A stretch of DNA of 5,532 nt from an uncultured Armatimonadota bacterium (GTDB taxonomy: Bacteria > Armatimonadota > Armatimonadia > Armatimonadales > Armatimonadaceae), in NCBI GenBank assembly GCA_903915615.1, contig CAIWTR010000062.1, forward strand, positions 1 to 5,532. Direction: 5' to 3'. Position 1 is the stretch's first letter. Each line of letters begins with the position of its first letter. Under the pieces are notes generated by a model, which saw only the letters and a list, made by a program, of their open reading frames with translations, did not search any database and was not told the origin of the DNA. Of the stretch, positions 1-5,532 are shown in pieces. A program made the translations under genes and the position numbers.

Positions 1-633
1 CCGGAAATCGAAACATGTATCTGCCGACTTGCGCAGCTTGCACGTGCAACGGGAATACACCTCGTTATCGCAACGCAGCGCCCAAGCGTAAATGTCATCA
101 CCGGTACCATCAAGGCTAACATTTCCAGCCGCATCGCCTTCGCAGTCAACTCAGCGGTCGATTCCCGGACGATTCTCGACCAAGTCGGAGCTGACAGGCT
201 GATTGGCCGCGGTGACATGCTCTTCATGCCAATGGATGCAGCAAAGCCATTTCGTATTCAAGGTGCTTTCCTCTCGGAAGGGGAGACCGAGGCACTTGTC
301 AAGTTTCTACGGCATCAGGGGTCACCAAACTATGACGTCCAACCGAGTACGCTTGCAGAAGCATCTAACGAAGCAGACCAAGCAGAATCCGGACATGAGG
401 ATGACCTCTTCGAAAGCGCAGTGCGCCTCGTTGTGACAGGAGGATCAGCAAGCACATCGATGCTCCAACGCCGCTTCAAAATTGGGTATACCAGAGCGGC
501 ACGTCTGGTTGACATGATGGAGCATAAGGGAATTGTTGGCGCACTTGATGGCGCAAAGCCCCGCGAGATTCTCATTTCACGCGATGAAATGGAAGCTATG
601 TTTGGTACTCCCGATATGCATATGGAGGAATAG
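1..633 (+). CDS. ftsK: DNA translocase FtsK/SpoIIIE, C-terminal part (5' end outside window)
   Basis: FtsK-family proteins are hexameric ATP-driven DNA pumps at the division septum that clear and sort chromosome ends. The reading frame is open from base 1, so only the last 210 residues are present. Residues about 18-73 match the end of the RecA-like motor: the stretch HLVIATQRPSVNVITGTIK, followed by KANISSRIAFAV, a DSRTILDQ segment and GADRLIGRGDMLF, is typical of the family. An acidic, low-complexity linker (about 110-134) leads to the gamma winged-helix domain (about 135-205), recognised by RRFKIGYTRAARLVDMMEHKG; in characterised members this domain reads the polar guiding sequences on DNA. 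The Walker A and B motifs and the membrane domain must lie upstream and cannot be judged. An internal ATG at 217 should not be used as the start, because strong homology continues before it. The stop (TAG, 631-633) is 2 bases before the next gene. Confidence 0.96.
   Translation, partial: PEIETCICRLAQLARATGIHLVIATQRPSVNVITGTIKANISSRIAFAVNSAVDSRTILDQVGADRLIGRGDMLFMPMDAAKPFRIQGAFLSEGETEALVKFLRHQGSPNYDVQPSTLAEASNEADQAESGHEDDLFESAVRLVVTGGSASTSMLQRRFKIGYTRAARLVDMMEHKGIVGALDGAKPREILISRDEMEAMFGTPDMHMEE
624..628 (+). promoter_or_regulatory. Ribosome binding site of the amidohydrolase gene
   Basis: A perfect GGAGG core lies 7 bases before the ATG at 636. It sits inside the last codons of ftsK, so the two genes are probably translated from the same message. 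It supports 636 as the start. Confidence 0.8.
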
Positions 634-635
634 GG

Positions 636-2159
636 ATGGCATTGAAGCTGATTCTGGGAGATATCCGAACACAGGAATACGTCGGTGCACAAGCCACCGC
701 AATGGTGATTGAGGATGACAGGATTGTGTTTGTCGGCACAAAAGATGCGGCACTCGCTGTCATCAGCGATTCTCCGTACACACTTCAAGATTACGGAAAC
801 AACGTTGTTCTTCCAGGGTTTATCGATTCCCACATTCACTTTTTAGCCTATGGAATGGGGCGCCTGCGGCAAGCGGACCTGATGGGGTGTGCTGACCTCG
901 ATGAGCTTCTCGAGCGCTTACGGACACAGGCAAACAAGTCGGACAGCGGATGGATTGAAGGCCGGGGGTTTGATCAGCAAGCCTATCCAAACAACGAATG
1001 GCCCACCCGTGAACTCCTAGACTCAATTAGCACAACACGTCCAGTGCTTATCACCCGCGTCTGTGGACACGCTGTTGTTGCCAATAGTGCTGCACTTGCA
1101 TTGTTGACTCCTGATGAGCTCGCAGAAGGACATGCACATTGCGGCCTCTTCACTGAGGTCGCGATCAGGCATCTACGTCGGCATATTCCAAAACCCTCAC
1201 AGAGTGATCAAGAGGCAGCCGTTTTGGAGGCTGCTGATGTTGCACTATCGCAAGGCATCACTTCTGTCGGGACGCTTCTCGACACAGCCGACCAACTCGG
1301 GGCCTATTTGCGCCTTGAAAAGGCAAACCGGCTTCCTGTACGAATGACGGGAATGCCTCCCTATGCAAGTATCGAACATCTGAAAACCTTTGCCATCCAA
1401 ACCGGGTTTGGGAGCGATCGTGTCAAGATTGGTGGCGCCAAGCTATTCTCCGATGGCTCCCTCGGTGCACGAACAGCCCTCATGGCAGCCGACTACTCGG
1501 ATGCTCCGGGTGTACTCGGTGAACGTATTTATGCACCGGATCACCTCAATGAAATGTGCCTTGATGCCGCCCAGCACGGTTTTCAGCTTGTGATCCATGC
1601 AATTGGTGATCAGGCTAATCGCGAATCCCTAGCGGCCATCATTGGATCGATGGGCGATGACCGCTCAAACCCACTCCGTCACCGTGTTGAACACATTAGC
1701 GTCCTCGATAGTAGCCTGGTCGAGCAAATCGTGGAGTGGAACATCGTTTGCGCCATCCAGCCACAATTTGTTACGAGTGACACATGGACCATTGACCGCA
1801 TCGGAGCTGAGCGAAGCAAATGGGCTTACGCATTCAGAACACTTTGGGACAGGGGAGTACGCCTTGCCCTTGGAAGCGACTGTCCGGTGGAAGTTCTAAG
1901 CAGTGCAAAGGTTCTAAGTGCCGCGATTCACCGGTCGACTTGGTCACCAAATGAAACACTCACACTTGATGAAGCTCTCTACGGCTACACCTTGAACAGT
2001 GCCTATTCCATTTTCAGGGATGACATTATTGGGTCACTCGAGAAAGGGAAGTTTGCAGACTTCATCGTCTACGATTGTGCCTACGAGAATCTCGGAAACA
2101 GTCTCGCGGCAGGTATAGTCCCCTGTGAAGCATGGACTAGTGGCGTACGTGTCCGATAA
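636..2159 (+). CDS. YtcJ-like metal-dependent amidohydrolase (Amidohydro_3 family)
   Basis: This 507-residue protein has the usual length and layout of the YtcJ branch of the amidohydrolase superfamily, cytoplasmic enzymes that hydrolyse amide, imide or related C-N bonds using a divalent metal in a TIM barrel. A small N-terminal beta-sandwich segment (about 1-58) precedes the first metal motif GFIDSHIHF, with H66 and H68. Further candidate metal or catalytic residues are K269 in GGAKLFSDGSLGARTA, H321 in LVIHAIGDQAN, H353 in RHRVEHISVLD and D415 in ALGSDCPVE. The C-terminal GSLEKGKFADFIVYD (about 466-480) is the usual return of the chain to the beta-sandwich. H145 in VCGHAVVANSAAL is also family-typical. 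No signal peptide is seen. The start is an ATG with a strong GGAGG. All expected catalytic residues are present, so it should be active, but substrates in this branch are rarely known and the neighbours give no hint. Confidence 0.92.
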   Translation: MALKLILGDIRTQEYVGAQATAMVIEDDRIVFVGTKDAALAVISDSPYTLQDYGNNVVLPGFIDSHIHFLAYGMGRLRQADLMGCADLDELLERLRTQANKSDSGWIEGRGFDQQAYPNNEWPTRELLDSISTTRPVLITRVCGHAVVANSAALALLTPDELAEGHAHCGLFTEVAIRHLRRHIPKPSQSDQEAAVLEAADVALSQGITSVGTLLDTADQLGAYLRLEKANRLPVRMTGMPPYASIEHLKTFAIQTGFGSDRVKIGGAKLFSDGSLGARTALMAADYSDAPGVLGERIYAPDHLNEMCLDAAQHGFQLVIHAIGDQANRESLAAIIGSMGDDRSNPLRHRVEHISVLDSSLVEQIVEWNIVCAIQPQFVTSDTWTIDRIGAERSKWAYAFRTLWDRGVRLALGSDCPVEVLSSAKVLSAAIHRSTWSPNETLTLDEALYGYTLNSAYSIFRDDIIGSLEKGKFADFIVYDCAYENLGNSLAAGIVPCEAWTSGVRVR

Positions 2160-2163
2160 GAGG
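2159..2163 (+). promoter_or_regulatory. Ribosome binding site of the dus gene
   Basis: An AGAGG sequence overlaps the last base of the amidohydrolase stop codon and lies 11 bases before the ATG at 2175. The spacing is a little long but workable. The whole gap between the two genes is only 15 bases, leaving no room for a separate promoter. Confidence 0.55.
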
Positions 2164-2174
2164 CTGCCGAATCG

Positions 2175-3194
2175 ATGCGCATAGGGAATATAGAAATCGA
2201 GAATCCAGTTGTGCTTGCCCCGATGGCCGGCGTGACTTCGCATCCTTTTCGGGCCATCTGCAAGGAACATGGTGATGTGGGTTTAGTCGTAACTGAGCTC
2301 ATTTCAAGCATGGCCATTCATTACAAGAACCAAAAGACCTACGGGATGTTCGACTGGACGGAATCAGAGCAGCCATCCTTTTGTCAGTTATTCGGTGCAG
2401 ATCCGGAAACGATGGCAGAGGCAGCTCGCGTCGTTGTTGACCGGGGCGCCACAGGCGTGGACATCAATATGGGATGTTGGGTACCGAAAGTGGCAAAAAC
2501 AGGTGCGGGAGCGGCGCTCCTCAAAGACCTGTGTCAAGCTGAGGCCGTCGTCAAAGCCGTTGTCGATGCTGTTCCCAGTGTTCCGGTAACCGTAAAGGTG
2601 CGGTCTGGTTATACACAGGGCCAGCTGACCGCAGTGAAGTTTGCCCGCGCCGCTGCTAACATCGGGGCAAAAGCTATTGCAGTCCATGCACGTTACGCAT
2701 CCCAAGGTTTTAGCGGTGTCGCTGACTGGGATGTTATTGCGCAAGTGAAGGAAACCGTTGGCAACGATATTCCCGTCATTGGAAATGGCGATATCGAAAC
2801 GCCAGCCGATGCGCTCCGGATGCTTCGGGAAACTGGCTGCGACGGTGTGATGATCGGCCGCGCGGCGATGGGCAATCCATGGCTATTAGGCCAGATTAGA
2901 GATGCGATTGCTGGCGAGCCAATCCGCTGTGAACCTGCGGTGGAAGACCGTGTCGCGGTTGCGCGTCAACATGCGAGCTTACAAGTGAATGTTCAAGGAG
3001 AAGGCGTTGCGTGCCGTGAGCTCCGTGGTCTCCTTGGACACTACTTTAAGGGTGTGCCTGGAGCGACAAGACTTAGAGGTACGTTGGCAAAAGAGTCGAC
3101 TCTTGATGGCATTAATCGAACGCTTGATGAGTACTTAGCGTGGTATCAGTCCCACGACCACGATGCACAGCTGCAGGAAGCGTTGGGTAATTGA
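2175..3194 (+). CDS. dusB: tRNA-dihydrouridine synthase, DusB-like
   Basis: Dus enzymes are FMN-dependent and use NADPH to reduce specific uridines in tRNA to dihydrouridine. The 339-residue length is typical. Seen in order: the N-terminal FMN-barrel signature NPVVLAPMAGVTSHPFR (10-26), VVTELISS, QLFGADPETM, the active-site loop DINMGCWVPKVAKTGAGAALL (C101 is the expected catalytic Cys), KVRSGY (K141), VHARYASQGFSG (H171), the FMN-phosphate motifs GNGDI (203-207) and GVMIGRAAMGNPWLLG (224-239), and a C-terminal helical tRNA-binding domain containing HYFKGVPGATRLR. Two spots differ from the usual pattern: the residue after C101 is Trp rather than Pro, and the usual H-x-R-T-R reads HARYA. Everything else argues for a working enzyme. 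The Dus family assignment is firm; the DusB subtype is inferred from the overall motif pattern. Its stop overlaps the next start by one base. Confidence 0.94.
   Translation: MRIGNIEIENPVVLAPMAGVTSHPFRAICKEHGDVGLVVTELISSMAIHYKNQKTYGMFDWTESEQPSFCQLFGADPETMAEAARVVVDRGATGVDINMGCWVPKVAKTGAGAALLKDLCQAEAVVKAVVDAVPSVPVTVKVRSGYTQGQLTAVKFARAAANIGAKAIAVHARYASQGFSGVADWDVIAQVKETVGNDIPVIGNGDIETPADALRMLRETGCDGVMIGRAAMGNPWLLGQIRDAIAGEPIRCEPAVEDRVAVARQHASLQVNVQGEGVACRELRGLLGHYFKGVPGATRLRGTLAKESTLDGINRTLDEYLAWYQSHDHDAQLQEALGN
3175..3180 (+). promoter_or_regulatory. Possible ribosome binding site of the ABC permease gene
   Basis: AGGAAG near the end of dus is the best purine-rich match upstream. It lies 13 bases before the ATG at 3194 and 10 bases before an in-frame TTG at 3191. 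The wide spacing makes it a weak call. Stop-start coupling through TGATG may matter more for initiation. Confidence 0.35.
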
Positions 3195-4354
3195 TGCGCC
3201 ATCCACTAAGTCCATTCACCTACTTGACACGCAATCCGTCTAAGGTCCTTCCGATGGGTTTTGTCATTGTTTTATGTGTCTTCCTCATTGCAGCAGTCGC
3301 ATCGATTGCCAACTCCATTGACCTGACGGTCCGAACCATATATCGGTACACCGAGTTTTTCACTTATGTGATCCCTCAGCGTTCGACACAAAGTGTCCCA
3401 ATGGACCAGAGAGCAATCCTTGAGATGCAACCTGAGATTGACCGAATCATCGAGGGTGGCGTCTTTTTCGTAAACATCAAAACCGTCGTCGGACGACTAC
3501 CGTTTGTTGTTATCGGCTCCACACCCGAAGAGCGCGATTACCTGTTGAAACGTATTCGAGCAACCCTAGTCGAGGGCAGAATGCCCGAAGAAGGTAAGCC
3601 GGAAGTGGTCGTCTCGCAGCCTATTCTAGAAAACAGAAATCTAAAGCTGGGCGATGTCATTGCTGGCCCATTGGATGATGGTGGAATCGCCGGATCACCC
3701 GTTCCCGTTAAGGTCGTCGGCGTCCTAAAGAGCGATATTTGGGTTGCGATGTCCAGCAGAACGTTTACGGACAAGACGTTTCTCCTAACGCCAAAGTGTT
3801 TACTGTTTACGACGAAGGTTCCATCGGACCTTGATGTCGTGAACGAACGGCTAATGCCGGTCGGGCGCAAAGGGGATGGCTTCTTGTCTCCAGAAAAAGT
3901 CAACGTCCTTACCCGAGCAAATCTTCTGGCTGAGGTTCGTGACTCTTTGTCATCGATGTACATGATCATGGAGGTTGTCAGCGCTACGGTCATCTTCGTG
4001 ATTGCGTTGATGAGTGGGATGCTGAGTAATATCTACTTTACGCAACGCATTCCTGAGTTTGGAGTGCTGGCGGCACTTGGTATTAGTCGTGCGCGTTTGA
4101 TGATGAAGATTGTTTGGGAGACGGTGATTTTAACCGTGATTGCATGGGCGATAGGAAGCGTGCTTTCGGTGTTTTTGCTGACCTATCTGGCCGCAAATGT
4201 ATTCAAACAACGAGGTCTCTTCTTGGATGCGATGGACCCGTGGGCCTATCAACATACCCTGCCGATTCCAGTAGCGATCACAATCTTTGCGATGGTAACG
4301 GTTTGGGTTCGCTTGAAGCGACTGGATGCTGTGTCTGTAATAGAGAGACGATAG
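3194..4354 (+). CDS. ABC transporter permease, FtsX/MacB type
   Basis: This is a membrane subunit of an ABC system of the MacB/LolCE/FtsX class, which works by transmitting force across the membrane rather than as a classical channel. Hydrophobicity read by eye gives four helices: about residues 18-40, 257-280, 307-335 and 356-375. Between helices 1 and 2 lies a roughly 215-residue extracytoplasmic domain, matching the MacB periplasmic-core position. After helix 2 the cytoplasmic stretch TQRIPEFGVLAALGISRARL is the typical FtsX-domain coupling loop that contacts the ATPase. The short C-terminal tail LKRLDAVSVIERR is also typical. I chose the ATG at 3194, which overlaps the dus stop as TGATG; an in-frame TTG at 3191 would add one residue. 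The ATPase gene follows after 10 bases, so the pair very likely forms one complex. The substrate is unknown. With only one permease gene visible, the complex would be a homodimer, unless a second permease lies beyond the window. Confidence 0.92.
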   Translation: MRHPLSPFTYLTRNPSKVLPMGFVIVLCVFLIAAVASIANSIDLTVRTIYRYTEFFTYVIPQRSTQSVPMDQRAILEMQPEIDRIIEGGVFFVNIKTVVGRLPFVVIGSTPEERDYLLKRIRATLVEGRMPEEGKPEVVVSQPILENRNLKLGDVIAGPLDDGGIAGSPVPVKVVGVLKSDIWVAMSSRTFTDKTFLLTPKCLLFTTKVPSDLDVVNERLMPVGRKGDGFLSPEKVNVLTRANLLAEVRDSLSSMYMIMEVVSATVIFVIALMSGMLSNIYFTQRIPEFGVLAALGISRARLMMKIVWETVILTVIAWAIGSVLSVFLLTYLAANVFKQRGLFLDAMDPWAYQHTLPIPVAITIFAMVTVWVRLKRLDAVSVIERR

Positions 4355-4358
4355 GTGG
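4353..4358 (+). promoter_or_regulatory. Ribosome binding site of the ABC ATPase gene
   Basis: AGGTGG overlaps the permease stop codon (4352-4354) and lies 6 bases before the ATG at 4365. It fixes that ATG as the start and ties translation of the ATPase to that of the permease. Confidence 0.7.
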
Positions 4359-4364
4359 ATTTTA

Positions 4365-5039
4365 ATGCTGTCATGCAATGATATTTGCCTCGATTACGTG
4401 GAAGCGACCCGCGTCACGCATGCCCTGAAAGGCGTTAGCCTGGATTTTTCGCCTAACAAACTCCATGGAATTATGGGGCCAAGCGGTTCGGGTAAATCAT
4501 CCCTGCTGTATATTCTGTGCGGCCTCAAGTCACCAACAGCTGGAAATGTTGCACTCGATGGCACATCGATCACTAACATGTCAGATGCTGCATGTGCACG
4601 CCTGCGGAGTCAAAAGTTTGGCTTTGTCTTTCAGCAACCATTTCTGCTGAACTATTTGACAGCCCTTGAGAACATCCTTGTTGGAATTAATCCTGATGAG
4701 CTGTCTGCATCCGTTCAGAAGGCTGAATCCTTACTCTCGTATCTAGGACTTGACGGGATGGGGGATAAGTATCCATCGATGCTGTCTGGTGGTGAGAGGC
4801 AGCGTGTCGCTGTTGCGCGAGCCTTGATAGGCAATCCTGACATTGTGTTTGCGGATGAGCCAACGGCGGCATTGGACAAGGATAATGGCTATAAGGTGAT
4901 GAGCGCTCTAGCCGACTGGGCGGTAGATCACACAGTTATTGTGGTGACCCATGATGCAGACATGCTTAAGGGGGCGGATGTTATTCATCATTTGATAGGT
5001 GGATGCCTGGTGGACGACCAACCATCCAATGTCCGATAA
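4365..5039 (+). CDS. ABC transporter ATP-binding protein, LolD/MacB type
   Basis: This 224-residue cytoplasmic ATPase is a complete stand-alone nucleotide-binding domain of the length usual for LolD/FtsE/MacB-like partners of FtsX-type permeases. All motifs are present: an aromatic Tyr near residue 11 (A-loop), Walker A GPSGSGKSS (38-46), Q-loop FVFQQPFLLNYLTALEN (Q90), signature LSGGERQRVAVARAL (140-154), Walker B IVFADEPTAALD (160-171, catalytic E165), and H-loop VTHD (H196). Nothing suggests loss of ATPase activity. It follows the permease by 10 bases with a good ribosome binding site, so it is the obvious energy source for that permease. Its final 11 bases overlap the start of the next reading frame. 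The role could be export of a peptide, lipid or drug, or a mechanical envelope function; the sequence does not decide between them. Confidence 0.95.
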   Translation: MLSCNDICLDYVEATRVTHALKGVSLDFSPNKLHGIMGPSGSGKSSLLYILCGLKSPTAGNVALDGTSITNMSDAACARLRSQKFGFVFQQPFLLNYLTALENILVGINPDELSASVQKAESLLSYLGLDGMGDKYPSMLSGGERQRVAVARALIGNPDIVFADEPTAALDKDNGYKVMSALADWAVDHTVIVVTHDADMLKGADVIHHLIGGCLVDDQPSNVR

Positions 5040-5532
5040 CACACCTACTCAGTTTAACGTTTCTCCTGAGTTAATTCTGGATGTGTTGCATACCCCCAGC
5101 ATTCTGCGGCTATCCTTGCGAGCTCCAGGCTATATGAATGTCAATGGGTGCAGTCTCGTGGCGTTCACCCTGTTTTGTAACTTTGTTCTAGCGATGCTTG
5201 CGATTGTTTCGCGGAAGACGGTGTCACGCGATGCCAGTGACTTTTTCAGCCCATCTGGTAACCATTTTGGCTTTCTCTGGCTTGTGTCGACAATTGTCAC
5301 GTTCATCGGACTTCCAATCTTTCTCGTTTACGTCCTGCGGCCTGTTCGGCAGGTCACATTTGATAAGACGAGAAATGAATTTTTGTCAGGGAATAAACGA
5401 CTGTCAGCTTTGACGAAGCTTGATTACATACGATTGACGGATAGTCAGGACACAGATCGCAAGAGTCTGACATCGGTATCAATCGATTACGCAGATGGAA
5501 ACATCTTCGAGATTGTTGAAGTGTACGACGAG
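5029..5532 (+). CDS. Unrecognised membrane protein, N-terminal part (runs off window end)
   Basis: A reading frame with no stop from the ATG at 5029 to the last base gives 168 residues and continues outside the window. I do not recognise the family. Residues 1-40 are soluble (start MSDNTPTQFNVSPELILDVL). Two hydrophobic stretches follow at about 42-61 and 80-103, separated by a short polar loop, so a two-helix hairpin is predicted. After it comes a soluble part beginning VRQVTFDKTRNEFLSGNKRL and then KLDYIRLTDSQD; this alternating beta pattern resembles small membrane-tethered PH-like or DUF domains, which is only an impression. No signal peptide is seen. The start overlaps the ATPase gene by 11 bases. 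An in-frame GTG at 4999 is an alternative start, and neither has a clear ribosome binding site at normal distance, so translation may be coupled to the ATPase. The position suggests an accessory protein of the ABC pair. Confidence 0.75.
   Translation, partial: MSDNTPTQFNVSPELILDVLHTPSILRLSLRAPGYMNVNGCSLVAFTLFCNFVLAMLAIVSRKTVSRDASDFFSPSGNHFGFLWLVSTIVTFIGLPIFLVYVLRPVRQVTFDKTRNEFLSGNKRLSALTKLDYIRLTDSQDTDRKSLTSVSIDYADGNIFEIVEVYDE

Noticed and set aside
217..633. A complete small gene starting at the ATG at 217.
   Set aside because: FtsK homology continues upstream in the same frame to base 1, so this ATG is an internal methionine of a larger protein.
330..839. A 169-codon open frame on the minus strand across the ftsK/amidohydrolase junction.
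   Set aside because: It lies opposite two strongly supported genes, its product has no recognisable domain and is rich in Ser, Arg and Cys, as antisense shadows often are.
3538..3993. A 151-codon open frame on the minus strand within the permease gene.
   Set aside because: It is antisense to a clear FtsX-type permease and its Ser/Thr/Arg-rich product has no recognisable domain.
5047..5071. Possible hairpin: ACTCAG at 5047-5052 pairs with CTGAGT at 5066-5071, just after the ATPase stop.
   Set aside because: The stem is only 6 base pairs with a 13-base loop, it is not followed by a T run, and it lies inside the next coding frame, so it is not a convincing terminator.
5198..5413. A 71-codon plus-strand open frame near the window end.
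   Set aside because: It is a frame-shifted shadow of the longer frame starting at 5029, which has a more protein-like sequence with two membrane helices.
1..5532. Search by eye for tRNA or rRNA genes, CRISPR repeats, insertion-sequence ends and riboswitches.
   Set aside because: Nearly every base is in a supported coding region, and no direct repeat array, terminal inverted repeat or RNA-like fold was noticed.

Overview
The window is densely packed with genes, all on the + strand: the 3' end of one gene, four complete genes and the 5' part of a sixth. Gaps between genes range from an 11-base overlap to 15 bases. No RNA gene, mobile element or CRISPR array was seen. There is no gene-free stretch of even 50 bases, so nothing points to a promoter or terminator inside the window. 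The DNA looks close to 50% GC by eye (not computed). The gene content and the purine-rich ribosome binding sites fit a bacterial chromosome, possibly a Gram-positive or actinobacterial lineage such as Coriobacteriia. That placement is a low-confidence impression and was not tested.

Layout: (1) 1-633, the C-terminal 210 residues of an FtsK/SpoIIIE DNA translocase, covering the end of the RecA-like motor and the DNA-reading gamma winged-helix domain. (2) 636-2159, a YtcJ-type (Amidohydro_3) metal-dependent amidohydrolase with its metal ligands intact. (3) 2175-3194, a DusB-like tRNA-dihydrouridine synthase with an unusual Trp after the catalytic Cys. (4) 3194-4354, an FtsX/MacB-type ABC permease. 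(5) 4365-5039, its LolD/MacB-type ATPase. (6) 5029 to the window end, an unrecognised protein with two predicted membrane helices and a soluble tail, cut off by the window edge.

The spacing suggests one co-transcribed run, with each ribosome binding site lying in or just after the end of the preceding gene. Functionally it splits in two. The first three genes (chromosome segregation, a hydrolase of unknown substrate, tRNA modification) have no obvious shared pathway and look like an ordinary housekeeping cluster. The last three look like a transport or envelope module: a permease and ATPase that very likely form one complex, plus a small membrane protein that may be an accessory subunit. No clearly new biological system is visible. 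The points most worth a second look are the Dus active-site substitution and the uncharacterised membrane protein coupled to the ABC pair.
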